From Ardenticatenaceae bacterium (lineage in GTDB: Bacteria; Chloroflexota; Anaerolineae; Promineifilales; Promineifilaceae): a DNA stretch of 64,000 nucleotides. The stretch spans positions 558,001 to 622,000 of the forward strand of contig JACKBS010000004.1 of assembly GCA_020634435.1 (NCBI GenBank), read 5' to 3'. Position numbers and translations under genes: made by a program. Positions 9,242 to 18,342 of this stretch are shown in pieces; position 1 is the first letter of the stretch; each line of letters starts with the position of its first letter. The notes beneath the pieces are model-generated. The model saw only the letters and a list, made by a program, of their open reading frames with translations. It made no database searches and was not told the DNA's origin.

Positions 9242-10441
9242 TTATTCCAGCCCCGTCCAGTTTTTGAGCCAGGCTTCTAAATCTTCTGGCTGGTTGGCCA
9301 CAACGGCCGTAAATTTCACCCCCGGATAGTGCTGCTGGAACCAACTCGCGGTGAGCACCTCTGGCCAGTGGTGCGGGTTCACCGCCAGCACGTGCCGATT
9401 TTCCAGGTTGCCAATCCCCGCATCATCTGCCGAGAAGCCAATCGTAAAACGGCCGTCGTACCCCCCCTTGGCCGCCGCCAGCACCCACTTCTGGCTGGCC
9501 GTCGGTGGCAGTAAAACGTAGACGCGTCGGTAGTTCAACCGAGCCGAGTCGCTGGGCACGAGCTGCACATTACGCGCCACTTGCAGCAGGCGTAAGGCTA
9601 ACAGCCGCGCCGCAAAATCCCCCACAAAACGAATGTCGTACAGGCCATCAATATCGGTGCTGAACTGGTAGCGCCAGAGGAAGCGGTCTTCATCCACCGT
9701 GCGCCCTTTGGACACCACCTTACTCCAGGTGTCATCGGGGCGGGCGACGATGAGTTCAGCAAATTTGTGCTCGCGGCTGGAAGAGACAACGGCCGTAATC
9801 GGTTCCCCCGGTCTTGGCTGTTCGGGTTCCAGCGAAATATGCGTATCCCCCAGCCCCACGATGTTGACACCGCGCTTGTGGCGGCCAATCGGCCGTAAAA
9901 AGGCGTTGCGCCAAAAGACAGACTGGAGCCGCTTGGGCAAATTGGGTGCGGATTTTAGGAAGACGGTGATGATGGACGCTTCGGCCTCGGCCTGGACGCG
10001 CAGCGTTTCCCAGCGGCTCAGCGGTTGGGCTACCTCGCTCCAGACGATGAGCGGGCTGGTGGGGTCCAGGCCGCCCGTGGGATCGATGCCGATTTGCAGA
10101 TTGACGTCACTGGCTTCCAGACGGCTGCCAGGGGCAGCGTCTTCGCTGGACCACGCCTGGCCCTCTACGCTCAGCTCATACTGGTTACCCGCCACCGAGG
10201 GGAGCTGCTGCCACAATCCGGCTTCGTGAGTGCCCCACGGGGTGCTGAGCTGCTGCGTCAGGCCATCGTCCAGCGTGTAGGCGCTAAAAACAGGCTTGCG
10301 ATTTTTCCAGTCGGGACTACCGGGGCCGGGTTCCAGCCACCAGGGTGCCCAACCAGCCGCGGTGATCAGTTGTTTGTCGTCGCGATGGGGATGAAACGGT
10401 TTGCCGATACGGCCGTTGGTCAACAATTCAGTTTGTGCCAT
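9242..10441 (-). CDS. Unrecognised protein with beta-sandwich-like and C-terminal alpha/beta parts
   Basis: A 399-residue protein, MAQTELLTNGRIGKPF at its start; an in-frame TTG at 10447 is a less likely start. There is no signal peptide. Residues 1-150 (WWLEPGPGSPDW, NQYELSVEGQAWSS, LSRWETLRVQAEA) look like a carbohydrate-binding-module-type beta-sandwich. A second block, about 200-260, is Trp/Arg-rich. The C-terminal 100 residues (GGYDGRFTIGFSADDAGIG through WFQQHYPGVKFTAV) look like an alpha/beta fold. I do not recognise the family and assign no function. It lies just downstream of radC on the same strand, separated by a 15-bp inverted repeat. Confidence 0.6.
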   Translation of the reverse strand: MAQTELLTNGRIGKPFHPHRDDKQLITAAGWAPWWLEPGPGSPDWKNRKPVFSAYTLDDGLTQQLSTPWGTHEAGLWQQLPSVAGNQYELSVEGQAWSSEDAAPGSRLEASDVNLQIGIDPTGGLDPTSPLIVWSEVAQPLSRWETLRVQAEAEASIITVFLKSAPNLPKRLQSVFWRNAFLRPIGRHKRGVNIVGLGDTHISLEPEQPRPGEPITAVVSSSREHKFAELIVARPDDTWSKVVSKGRTVDEDRFLWRYQFSTDIDGLYDIRFVGDFAARLLALRLLQVARNVQLVPSDSARLNYRRVYVLLPPTASQKWVLAAAKGGYDGRFTIGFSADDAGIGNLENRHVLAVNPHHWPEVLTASWFQQHYPGVKFTAVVANQPEDLEAWLKNWTGLE

Positions 10442-10450
10442 AGTCAATAG

Positions 10451-10496
10451 GGAGATTAGAGATTGCAGATTGCTTAATCTCCAATCTCTAATCTCC
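10451..10496. repeat. 15-bp perfect inverted repeat between radC and the next gene
   Basis: GGAGATTAGAGATTG (10451-10465) and its exact reverse complement (10482-10496) flank a 16-nt loop. It lies in the 67-nt gap between the radC stop codon and the downstream minus-strand gene. It could attenuate readthrough or be a decayed spacer element; no clear T-tract follows on the minus strand. Confidence 0.65.
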
Positions 10497-10508
10497 GATC
10501 TCCTGAGT

Positions 10509-10657
10509 TTACGAAAAGCCTAAACCACGTTCCTTCAACGAAACAAAGCGGTTGTGGCCAATCACAATGTGGTCCAATACGTCGATGTTTAAAAGTGAGC
10601 CTGCCTGCACAATTTGCCGCGTCACGGCCACGTCTTCCGGGCTGGGGGATGGGTCGC
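10509..10657 (-). CDS. radC: radC, 3' exon (C-terminal 48 residues after the intron)
   Basis: The minus strand reads, from the intron end, GC then GAC CCA TCC, giving DPSPSPEDVAVTRQIVQAG, then NIDVLDHIVIGHNRFVSLKE and a TAA at 10509. This is the RadC C-terminus: the D..PS..D part of the JAMM motif followed by VLDHI.IG....SLKE.G. Joined to the 5' exon at 13066 it restores the Gly codon GGC and an uninterrupted frame of 247 residues, the usual RadC length. Confidence 0.93.
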
Positions 10658-10677
10658 GTAGAGTAGAAACAGAAGCG

Positions 10678-12480
10678 TCATACATGTGTTGCCACCTGCG
10701 ATTTCTTCCATTCCTCTCTCCGAACCGGACGTGCGGCTTTCACCGCATCCGGCTCTCTATCAAGTCTTGTGGTTCTGTAGCCATGTTCAGCTTTATGGCA
10801 GTCCAGGCAGAGCGTAGTCAGGTCTTTCATGGCATAACTTTTCAAACCCCTCTTGTGGTGAACCCTTAGTTTGTCTGGGCTACCACATTGGGTGCATTGC
10901 CAGTTATCACGCATTTTGACTCTGAGTTTTGTCTCCGCAAATCCCAATGGCTCATTTCTCCGAGAGCTGACACCAATGGCATCTATGAAGATTTGTTCGC
11001 TCAGACTTCCTTTCCATTCGGGATTGTCCAGGGTAGCAAGCTCCGTATCCAGATAGGGATGAGGAAACCCACCTCTGCCCTTCATTCTGTACTTGCTTCT
11101 CGACAATTCTTGAGGGCTGGGCAGCCATTGATACGCGATTAAGATTTGTTCTCCCTCACGTATCTCTGCTTTCCATCGTGTCCTGTTTAGATGGACCAAT
11201 GTCTTTTCCTGAATGAGCTGTTGTTTCCGGCTGTTCTTGTGTTTCTTAAGCAGAAAACCCAAGTAACGATGCCAGGTATACCGGCTAATTTCCTCAAGGT
11301 CTTTGTGTAGGCTGGTGTGTTTGTAATACTCGCACCAACCACGCACAATGGCATTAAGGCTTGTTAACCGGGTGTGTTCGTCCATCCAGGTCCAGTTCCG
11401 GCTCGTTAATTCCTTAATTCGGCCTTTGACTCGTTTCGTAGATTTCTCAGAGGGACGCAGGTGCACTACCCATTTCCCTTCGGGATTTACTCGCTGGATG
11501 TGAAATCCTAGAAAGTTAAATCCGTCATTGATATGGGTGAGCTTGGTCTTTTCCTCAGAGAGTTCCAGGTGGAGTTCTTCGGCTAGAAAGGTCTTAACTT
11601 CTTCCTTAATTCGTCGTACTTCATCAATCGGGCCATTGCCAACGATTACAAAGTCATCGGCGTACCGAACCATGCAATAGTTGCCGTGGCCACGTTGTCG
11701 AATGTAGTATTGTCGTTCGTAGGGTGTTCGGTTGTGCCATCTTACTTCCGCCCACTTGTCGAATTCATTGAGGTAGATGTTGGCTAGTAGGGGAGAGATG
11801 ACGCCGCCTTGAGGGACGCCTGCTTCCGTTTTGGCAAACAGTTGTCCTTCCATGACCCCAGCTTTAAGGAATTGCCAGATAAGTGTTAATATCCCTTGGT
11901 CAGCGATGCGTCGCCTTATGAGGGTCATTAGCTTTTTGTGATGTACGTTGTCAAAGTAGCTTTTGATGTCACCCTCAATCACGTAGTAATGTTTGGCGCT
12001 TGTATTGAACAGCGGCATTAACACAGCAATGGCATCCATCGTGCGCCGCCCCTTGCGAAATCCGTAGGAATGATGCTGGAAATCTGACTCGAAAATCGGG
12101 TCCAGTATCATCCTCATGGCTTCCTGGACAATCCGGTCGTAGAGCGTTGGGATGCCTAACGGCCGTTTTTGTCCATTCCCTTTGGGGATGTATGTTCGTC
12201 GGACAGGTTGCGGCTGATACGTTCTTTCTTTCAATTGGGAAATGATCGCAGTGACGTGCAGGTCATACTCCTTCTTGAAGATGTCACGTGTTTTACCATC
12301 GACACCTGCCGTAGAACTGCCGGAGCGGGCCAGGACTCTTCTGGTTGCCTCTTCAATCCAGACCTGCCAGTGCAGCAGTTGGTACAGATTCGTAAATCTG
12401 CGTTCTGGATTTTGGACGGCTTGTTTGGCTAGTTTTGCTTGCTTTTCAGTAATCATCGTAGGTGCACACGTCCTCCTCAT
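10678..12480 (-). CDS. ltrA: Group II intron reverse transcriptase/maturase with HNH endonuclease
   Basis: Up to 600 residues; the ATG at 12456 (MITEKQAKLAKQAV) is an alternative start. Reverse transcriptase blocks are in order: RRTYIPKGNGQKRPLGIPT, HHSYGFRKGRRTMDAI, EGDIKSYFDN, AGVPQGGVISPLLANI and the catalytic VRYADDFVIV. A maturase X domain follows, then a C-terminal HNH nuclease with CTQCGSPDKLRVHH and TLCLDCHKAEHG. The protein would assist splicing and drive retrohoming into an empty radC-like site. Unusually the frame runs through domain V and into domain VI, stopping 20 nt before the intron end. No frameshift is visible. Confidence 0.95.
   Translation of the reverse strand: MRRTCAPTMITEKQAKLAKQAVQNPERRFTNLYQLLHWQVWIEEATRRVLARSGSSTAGVDGKTRDIFKKEYDLHVTAIISQLKERTYQPQPVRRTYIPKGNGQKRPLGIPTLYDRIVQEAMRMILDPIFESDFQHHSYGFRKGRRTMDAIAVLMPLFNTSAKHYYVIEGDIKSYFDNVHHKKLMTLIRRRIADQGILTLIWQFLKAGVMEGQLFAKTEAGVPQGGVISPLLANIYLNEFDKWAEVRWHNRTPYERQYYIRQRGHGNYCMVRYADDFVIVGNGPIDEVRRIKEEVKTFLAEELHLELSEEKTKLTHINDGFNFLGFHIQRVNPEGKWVVHLRPSEKSTKRVKGRIKELTSRNWTWMDEHTRLTSLNAIVRGWCEYYKHTSLHKDLEEISRYTWHRYLGFLLKKHKNSRKQQLIQEKTLVHLNRTRWKAEIREGEQILIAYQWLPSPQELSRSKYRMKGRGGFPHPYLDTELATLDNPEWKGSLSEQIFIDAIGVSSRRNEPLGFAETKLRVKMRDNWQCTQCGSPDKLRVHHKRGLKSYAMKDLTTLCLDCHKAEHGYRTTRLDREPDAVKAARPVRREEWKKSQVATHV
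10722..10755 (-). ncRNA. Group II intron domain V
   Basis: Minus strand: GAGCCGGATGCGGTGAAAGC continuing to CGTCCGGTTC, 34 nt. It forms the canonical domain V hairpin with a GAAA tetraloop and matches the common bacterial domain V pattern. It is also coding for the maturase (residues EPDAVKAARPVR), so one stretch is both catalytic RNA core and protein code. Confidence 0.93.
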
Positions 12481-13065
12481 ACGTAATTAGCTTTTGCAAT
12501 TTGCACTGTAGACTTGACTGCCTCCCTTCGCCATGTAATGGGCTTTCCCCATCTCGGACTACTACGGAGGCTCCGCCCCACATATAGCATTGGTCGCAGA
12601 CACCTACTCCCTGAGGGAGAGCTATATGTGGTTCCCAAGTTCATACTTGTTTCGTCTGCAACTTGCCTTAGGTTCCACCTGTACGCCAATACCTGGCTCT
12701 TTGCCAAGCTCGTTATCGGGGATTGCGGTTTGTGCCTGAACTTTTCGTTCAGTTTGGAGTCCCGCGTTCCTATCCCAGCGAGATTTACCGATACCATCAG
12801 AATACCGGTGTCCGATAACTACACCCTGCCCTATCAGTAACGGGTGTTCCAACCTGTGACGCTTCAAACGGTGATTTCTATTCGTAACCATAGCAAGTCT
12901 CTGGCTAGCAGTTCTCAGGATTTATAGGGAATCCATCAACCACATTGTCAGGAGAGCTTCACACTCATTGCGGTCTCGCTGCTTTGAGCATGTCTCCTTA
13001 GCCACTGGTAGACTCCTTACCAGGTCGCGCTTGGCGACATTAAACAAGTACGCTTCTTGGCGCAC

Positions 13066-13660
13066 CCGAAGGATGGTTGTGCGCCACGATGAACGCTGCC
13101 GCATTTTCCTTGATGGCTGCCCGAAACAACTCGCCGATGCGAATGACCGAGGTGTTCAGGCTGCCAATGTAAATGGTGGGCGTTGCCAGCACGCGATTGC
13201 GTGTATCCATCAAGATGAGGCGCAGATGTTCCTTATCCAAAAAGCTCATCTCCGACATGAGCAAATTGGCGGCGTCGGCAGGGGAGGTGATGCGCGGTTT
13301 TTCTTCCGGCGCGGTGGTCAACAAACGACGGCCGATTTCCAGCGCGGCTTTAATTTCTACGGCTTTGGCGGGACCGACCCCTTTAACGGCCGTTAGCTCG
13401 GCCACCGACGCTCGGGCCAATCCAGGCAAATCCTTGAAGGTGATTAGCAGCCGTTCGGCCAGGCGGAGCACGTTTTCCCCCGGGACGCCGGAACGCAGCA
13501 CGATGGCCAGCAGTTCGGCCGTAGAGACGGCGCGTTCGCCCACCTGGAGCAGCCGTTCGCGGGGGCGGTTTTGCTCCGCCATGTCCCGCATCATGAGAGC
13601 GTTGTAAGTTACGGCGGGGCCGTTTTCGACGACCGTGCCCGGTTCGTCGCTAATCGTCAT
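13066..13660 (-). CDS. radC: radC, 5' exon (JAMM-domain DNA repair-type protein, interrupted by intron)
   Basis: It encodes residues 1-198 of RadC, starting MTISDEPGTVVENG. The N-terminal helix-hairpin-helix part (LARASVAELTAVKGVGPAKA) is followed by the JAB/JAMM domain up to AAAFIVAHNHPS plus the first base of the Gly codon. JAMM domains are usually metalloproteases, but the role of bacterial RadC is unsettled despite the name. The intron sits inside HNHPSG, so without splicing the protein would lose the C-terminal metal ligand and 48 residues, gaining a few intron-coded residues instead. The start overlaps the end of the upstream small gene by 11 nt, suggesting coupled translation. Confidence 0.95.
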
Positions 13661-13832
13661 CTATGTCGCCCAACAGCTCCAGGAACTCTTCCCACTCGTC
13701 TGAGGCCAGGTGCAGGGTAATGCTGCCCAGTTCTACGTGATAGATAAAACCATCTTCTTCCGGGCTGCGCCAGACGGCAAAGTTTTCCGTTTCGGCGACC
13801 ATATCGACTTCCATTTTTTCATCTTTACTCAT
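13650..13832 (-). CDS. Small acidic conserved-type protein
   Basis: Sixty residues from the ATG at 13832 (MSKDEKMEVDMVAETENF); an in-frame ATG at 13889 would add 19 basic residues. The protein is acidic, ending EWEEFLELLGDIDDD, with the pattern FAVWRSPEEDGFIYHVELGS giving several short beta strands. I do not recognise the family. It overlaps the radC start by 11 nt, so the two are probably translationally coupled. Small acidic proteins of this kind are common next to housekeeping genes, but no function is claimed. Confidence 0.7.
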   Translation of the reverse strand: MSKDEKMEVDMVAETENFAVWRSPEEDGFIYHVELGSITLHLASDEWEEFLELLGDIDDD

Positions 13833-13938
13833 GGGTTTGGCATCCTTTTCTGACGCGAAAGTTGTCCGGCGCAACGGCCGTATTTTCACAAATCATGCCT
13901 GTAATTGTATGCGCGGTTGGCCGAATGCACCAACTGTT

Positions 13939-15180
13939 TTATGAGGCGGTGGCCGTTGTGTCCTGGCTGTCCTGATTATTTGTTTGCGTGGTGGATGGTG
14001 GGGTAGAAACGGCCGTTTTCGGCTTTTCCTTCGATCTGGGCAACGACATAAACTCGTCTGAAAATGGGTCCTGATCGGTCAATTTGCAGTAGATGTACAT
14101 CCAGATGAGGCGAGCACTGGCCAGCATAGGCGCTGCCAGCAAAATGCCCAGCACACCGGCCACGCTGGCCCCGCCCAACACGCCCAATACCACAACCAGC
14201 GGATGCAGCTTCAGGTGGTGGCCAATGATACGCGGCACCAAAAAGTAATTTTCAAACTGGTAGACGAAGCCGTAAATGCCCAGAACCAGCAGCGCAAACC
14301 AAAAAGGCGACATGAGATTGCCTAACCAGCTGGCGTCTGTCTGAATGGCGGCAATCAATACCGCGGGAATGGCAGCCAAAACCGGGCCAAACGTGGGGAT
14401 CAGCTCCATCAATCCGGCGATAACGGCTAGCGTAATGGCATTAGGCAGGCCAATAATCAGCGCAATCACAAAAATGATCGACCCTACAGCCAGGCATAGC
14501 ACCAACTGCCCCCGCAGAAAGGCATTCCAGGTCACGCTAATCCCTTCACTGAGATAAATCAAATCCTCATGGTATGAATCGGGGGCCATTTTGACGAGAG
14601 AATGAAACAACGTTTCATGGTCTTTTACCAGATAGAACGACAGGAACAGCACCATGATGGTCCAGCCCACCGTGGAAATAGTGGCGGAAGCCAGGCTGCC
14701 AAAAATCGTTAGCGTTTGGCTGCCTAGAGTTTGTACCAACTGAAACACGTTGGTGCTCAACGAGGCAAACAGTTGATCCAGCGACAGTTGGTCCACCGGA
14801 ATGACAAATTCATTGGCAATGACGATTGGGTCACGGAAGAATTCGCCGATGTCGCTGATGTACTGCGGGGTGCGGTGAATAAAATTCATCACCTGCGTCA
14901 CAATTGGGTTAATGGTGCTGACTGGAATTGAAACCAGTCCGGCAATAAGAATTAGATAGACGACGGCAATGGATAGATTCCGGGTCAGCGGGGTGCGCTT
15001 GGTGAGCTGGTTGACCAATGGATCAATCAGATAGGCCAGGATCATGGCCATGCTCAGCGGCAGCAGCAGCAGGCGAAAGCGGTACAGTGCCAGGGCCAGC
15101 AAGATGAGCAGGATCAACAAAACAAGACGTTTATTGCTGGCACTCCAGGGGGGAGAACTAGATCGAACAATACGTTTCAT
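13939..15180 (-). CDS. AI-2E family (PerM-type) membrane transporter
   Basis: A 413-residue membrane protein. After a short basic N-terminus come two close helices, a polar extramembrane stretch (about 95-160, SIPVSTINPIVTQVMNF onward) and then clustered helices with GLMELIPTFGPVLAAIP and YLVPRIIGHHLKLHPLVV. These are typical of the AI-2E/PerM exporter superfamily; family substrates range from autoinducer-2 to Na/Li, and the substrate here is unknown. The C-terminal 35 residues are Ser/Thr/Gln-rich and probably disordered. It stands alone, downstream of the AT-rich spacer that holds the pnp terminator. Confidence 0.88.
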   Translation of the reverse strand: MKRIVRSSSPPWSASNKRLVLLILLILLALALYRFRLLLLPLSMAMILAYLIDPLVNQLTKRTPLTRNLSIAVVYLILIAGLVSIPVSTINPIVTQVMNFIHRTPQYISDIGEFFRDPIVIANEFVIPVDQLSLDQLFASLSTNVFQLVQTLGSQTLTIFGSLASATISTVGWTIMVLFLSFYLVKDHETLFHSLVKMAPDSYHEDLIYLSEGISVTWNAFLRGQLVLCLAVGSIIFVIALIIGLPNAITLAVIAGLMELIPTFGPVLAAIPAVLIAAIQTDASWLGNLMSPFWFALLVLGIYGFVYQFENYFLVPRIIGHHLKLHPLVVVLGVLGGASVAGVLGILLAAPMLASARLIWMYIYCKLTDQDPFSDEFMSLPRSKEKPKTAVSTPPSTTQTNNQDSQDTTATAS

Positions 15181-15322
15181 GCGGTATACCTAAAATCCAA
15201 CGCTGGTTAAATTTGTAAATCTAGTTTGGGCAGGACACACCCATCGGGTTCAATTGTACAGAAATTTTACTGCCAAAAACCTGTCAAAAAACATGACGTT
15301 TGACGATGTGCTTTGGGCAGAC

Positions 15323-15354
15323 AAAAAAGCCCAGGCTTGTAACAGCCTGGGCTT
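15323..15354 (-). terminator. Terminator of pnp
   Basis: On the minus strand an 11-bp perfect stem AAGCCCAGGCT (15344-15354) pairs with AGCCTGGGCTT (15327-15337) across a 6-nt loop and is followed by a T-run. It lies about 40 nt after the pnp stop codon. It is a textbook factor-independent terminator. Confidence 0.93.
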
Positions 15355-15391
15355 GATGTGTTTACAAACAGTTGATAATGCTTACCCAGTC

Positions 15392-17626
15392 TTAACGGCG
15401 ATTATTGCCGCCGCTGCGACCACCACGATTGTCGCGACCGCCGCGATTATCACGGCCACGGCCACCCCGGTCGCCACCGCCGCTGCTGGGACGGCCGCCC
15501 TTGGGCTTGTCGTCTTCGCGAGCTTCGTCCAGAGTCAGACCTTCCAGAACGGCTTTGCGAGACAGGCGCACTTTGCCGTCCGGCGTGACGTCGGTCACCA
15601 TCACCATGACCTCGTCGCCCAGCTGCAAGGCATCTTCTACCCGCTTCAAGTGGTCAGAGGAGATTTGGGAGATGTGCACCAGACCATCAATGCCGGGCAG
15701 GAACTCGATGAACGCGCCAAAGTCGGTGATGCGCACTACCTTGCCGGGGTAAATCGTGCCCGGTTCGGGTGATTTGGTCATACCTTCGATTTGCTTGACG
15801 GCCATTTCAGCCTTCATGCCATCAACGCCAGCGACAAAGATGGTGCCATCTTCCTGAATGTCGATGGATACTTCGAAGGTTTCTTCCAGGCTGCGAATGG
15901 TTGCGCCACCCTTGCCAATGACTGCCCCAATCTTGTCGGGGTCGATCTTGATCGTGAGCATACGCGGAGCGAAGGGGCTCAGATTGTCGCGAGGTTCAGA
16001 GATGGCGGTCAGCATATTTTCAAGAATGTGCAAACGGCCGACACGCGCCTGCGCCAATGCCTGCTCCATGATTTCTTTGGTGATGCCCGCAATTTTGATG
16101 TCCATTTGCAGAGCCGTGATGCCCTGGCTGGTACCGGCAACCTTGAAGTCCATGTCACCCAGGTGGTCTTCCATGCCCTGGATGTCGGTAAGAATGGCGT
16201 ATTTTTCGCCATCTTTTACCAGGCCCATGGCCACACCAGCGACGGGCCGTTTGATCGGCACACCGCAGTCCATCAGAGCCAGGGTGGAGGCACAAACGCT
16301 GGCCTGGCTGGTGCTGCCGTTAGAGGAGAGCACCTCAGACACCACGCGGATGGTGTAGGGGAATTCGTCTTCCGACGGAATCATGGGACGCAGGGCGGTT
16401 TCAGCCAGAGCGCCATGACCAATTTCGCGCCGTTTGGGGCCGCGTAAGAACCAGGTTTCGCCAGTGGAGAAGGGCGGGAAGTTGTAATGATGCATGTAGC
16501 GGCGGGTGTCGTCGCTGGTGAGCCCTTCGATTTTTTGTGCTTCGCGGGGTGTGCCCAAGGTAGCCAGAGAAAGCACCTGGGTTTCGCCGCGCTTAAACAG
16601 GCCAGAGCCGTGGGTGCGGGGGACCAGGTTGATTTCGGAGGAAAGCGGCCGTACGGTGGTGTAGTCACGGCCGTCGGGGCGAATGCCTTCGTACAGGATG
16701 CGGTTGCGCACGGCCTTTTTCTGCACGCTGGTGATTACTTCGCGCACTTCGCTGAGATTGGTGGTTTCGTCCATCTCAAAGAAGTCGTTGACGATTTCTT
16801 CGCGCAGTTCGCCCATTTCGTCGTTGCGTTCGTGGCGATCTGTGGTGGTGGCGACGATGTCTTCAATGCGGCTGCCGATGCGTTCGATGACGGCCGTTTC
16901 CAACCCTTCATCAATCGAACTCAAGACAATTTCCGCTTTTTCTTTGCCGACCTCGGCCTTCATTTCGTCCAGCATGGCGATGAACGGCTGCATGGCCGCA
17001 TGGCCAAATTCTAGCGCTTCTACCAATACTTCTTCGGTGACCTCATCTGCGCCCGCTTCGACCATGATGATGGCATCTTTGGTGCCCGCCATGCGCAGGT
17101 CCAGGCTGCTGTGTTCCATTTCGGCGATGGTGGGGTTAGCTACAAATTGGCCGTCAATGTAGCCCACGCGCACCGCGCCGATGGGGCCAGCCCAGGGCAC
17201 GTCAGAAATGTGCAATGCGGCGCTGGCCCCATTTACGGCCAAGATGTCCAGGTGGTGCACGCCGTCAGCGGACAGCGTAGTTGTGATGATTTGCACCTCA
17301 TTACGCATACCGTCGGGGAATAACGGCCGTAACGGACGATCCGTTAGCCGGGCTACCAAAACTGCATCCGTCGTGGCCCGACCTTCACGCTTGAAGTAGC
17401 CACCCGGAATACGGCCGCCAGCATACATCTTCTCTTCATAGTCTACGCTCAGAGGGAAGAAATCCAGCCCTTCGCGAACAGACTTGGACATGGTGGCAGT
17501 AGACAGCAGCATGCAGTCGCCCACGCGAATGGTGACCGCACCGCCAGCCTGAGGAGCCAGTTTGCCCGTGGCAACGGTAATCTCGTCCTTGCCAATGCGA
17601 GCAGTAAAGCTTTTTTCAGAATACAT
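15392..17626 (-). CDS. pnp: Polynucleotide phosphorylase
   Basis: A 744-residue enzyme starting MYSEKSFTARIGKDEI at 17626, with GGAGGT 7 nt upstream; a longer frame from 17710 has no family similarity. It has two RNase PH domains (about 10-145 and 310-460) around an alpha-helical linker, a KH domain with IGAVIGKGGATIRSLEE near 560, and an S1 domain with GKVVRITDFGAFIEF near 630. The tail is rich in Gly/Arg (GGRGRDNRGGRDNRGG), probably RNA-binding. It degrades RNA 3' to 5' using phosphate. It follows rpsO, the classical rpsO-pnp order, with its own terminator between them and a 296-nt leader. Confidence 0.97.
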   Translation of the reverse strand: MYSEKSFTARIGKDEITVATGKLAPQAGGAVTIRVGDCMLLSTATMSKSVREGLDFFPLSVDYEEKMYAGGRIPGGYFKREGRATTDAVLVARLTDRPLRPLFPDGMRNEVQIITTTLSADGVHHLDILAVNGASAALHISDVPWAGPIGAVRVGYIDGQFVANPTIAEMEHSSLDLRMAGTKDAIIMVEAGADEVTEEVLVEALEFGHAAMQPFIAMLDEMKAEVGKEKAEIVLSSIDEGLETAVIERIGSRIEDIVATTTDRHERNDEMGELREEIVNDFFEMDETTNLSEVREVITSVQKKAVRNRILYEGIRPDGRDYTTVRPLSSEINLVPRTHGSGLFKRGETQVLSLATLGTPREAQKIEGLTSDDTRRYMHHYNFPPFSTGETWFLRGPKRREIGHGALAETALRPMIPSEDEFPYTIRVVSEVLSSNGSTSQASVCASTLALMDCGVPIKRPVAGVAMGLVKDGEKYAILTDIQGMEDHLGDMDFKVAGTSQGITALQMDIKIAGITKEIMEQALAQARVGRLHILENMLTAISEPRDNLSPFAPRMLTIKIDPDKIGAVIGKGGATIRSLEETFEVSIDIQEDGTIFVAGVDGMKAEMAVKQIEGMTKSPEPGTIYPGKVVRITDFGAFIEFLPGIDGLVHISQISSDHLKRVEDALQLGDEVMVMVTDVTPDGKVRLSRKAVLEGLTLDEAREDDKPKGGRPSSGGGDRGGRGRDNRGGRDNRGGRSGGNNRR

Positions 17627-17867
17627 AGAATGAACCTCCAGTTGAAAGGTTGTAAGAAGGAACAGCCAGTGACCCAAAACACAAGCCAACAAGCAGATTG
17701 CTCCGCGCAACCTGCCAGCGTTTCAGGCAGTCGTGTTTTTTATTGGAGAAACGCTGTTCAGTTCTTTATCGGTTGGAGGGAATGGATTAGGGACTGGGGA
17801 TTGGCGCATACCTGCGAAATAATCGTATGAGACAATACCCAATTCCTAAACCGCCAAATCCGCTCCA
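17627..17867 (-). other. Leader region between rpsO terminator and pnp
   Basis: About 240 nt precede the pnp ribosome site. On the minus strand CTGCCTGAAACGCTGGCAG (near 17715-17735) can form a short hairpin. In other bacteria pnp is controlled through structure in its own leader, so this is a reasonable place for such control, but no specific element is recognised. No coding signal was seen. Confidence 0.35.
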
Positions 17868-17905
17868 AAATGAATAAAAGAGAGGGGCAGCACCGCGCCC
17901 CTCTT
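17868..17905 (-). terminator. Terminator of rpsO
   Basis: Minus strand: GAGGGGC (17897-17903) pairs with GCCCCTC (17882-17888) across an 8-nt loop, followed by TCTCTTTTATT. It lies 20 nt after the rpsO stop and separates rpsO from pnp. Confidence 0.88.
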
Positions 17906-17922
17906 CATGAACAAACTAATTT

Positions 17923-18192
17923 TTAACGACGCAGACCCAGACGTTCCAAAATCTCGCGGTACCGTTCTGGATGACGCTTACGCAGGTAAGCCAGTAAGCG
18001 GCGGCGTTTGCCGACCAGCTTCAGCAGGCCCCGGCGAGAGCTTTCATCGTGTTTGTGCATGCGCAGGTGCTCTTGCAACTGCTTGATTCGCTTATCAAAG
18101 ATGGCAATCTGGACTTCTGCAGAACCAGTATCACCCTCATGCATGGCAAAACCAGACATTAATTCAGCTTTTTCTGTACTATCTAACGGCAT
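17923..18192 (-). CDS. rpsO: 30S ribosomal protein S15
   Basis: Eighty-nine residues from MPLDSTEKAELMSGFAMHEG, with the S15 signature EGDTGSAEVQIA, then RIKQLQEHLRMHKHDESSRR and GLLKLVGKRRRLLAYLR. It binds the central domain of 16S rRNA and is a primary assembly protein. GGAGGT 11 nt upstream of the ATG at 18192 fixes the start; a longer frame from 18264 is not supported. The length is exactly that of the family. Confidence 0.97.
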   Translation of the reverse strand: MPLDSTEKAELMSGFAMHEGDTGSAEVQIAIFDKRIKQLQEHLRMHKHDESSRRGLLKLVGKRRRLLAYLRKRHPERYREILERLGLRR

Positions 18193-18342
18193 TAGGTTGA
18201 ACCTCCAAAAATTAGTATTTAGCCTGTTGGCCGCCGTGCCGAAGTCGCCGTACCACCAAGCCATCGGAGATTATAGCCTAAACATAATAGTTTACAACTT
18301 TGATGAAAATTTCTTTTGGTAAACCGTAAGGGGCACCTCATT

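Larger units (their letters stand above)
10658..13065 (-). mobile_element. Group II intron inserted in radC
   Basis: A 2408-bp intron on the same strand as radC. The 5' boundary (13065) starts GTGCG, the group II consensus, and the 3' end (10658) is CTCTAC, fitting the AY consensus. Removing it joins the RadC JAMM motif in frame, which fixes both splice sites to the base. A 34-nt domain V is at 10722-10755. The likely branch-point A is at 10664, seven nucleotides from the 3' end. About 585 nt upstream of the maturase start should hold domains I-III; I did not resolve the EBS elements. The maturase gene is open, so the element may still be active. Confidence 0.93.

Noticed and set aside
12514..12840. 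Plus-strand open frame in the 5' part of the group II intron
   Set aside because: The region should be structured intron RNA on the other strand, and there is no ribosome site.
16487..17014. Plus-strand open frame antisense to pnp
   Set aside because: No start signals and no similarity; overlaps a conserved domain of PNPase.
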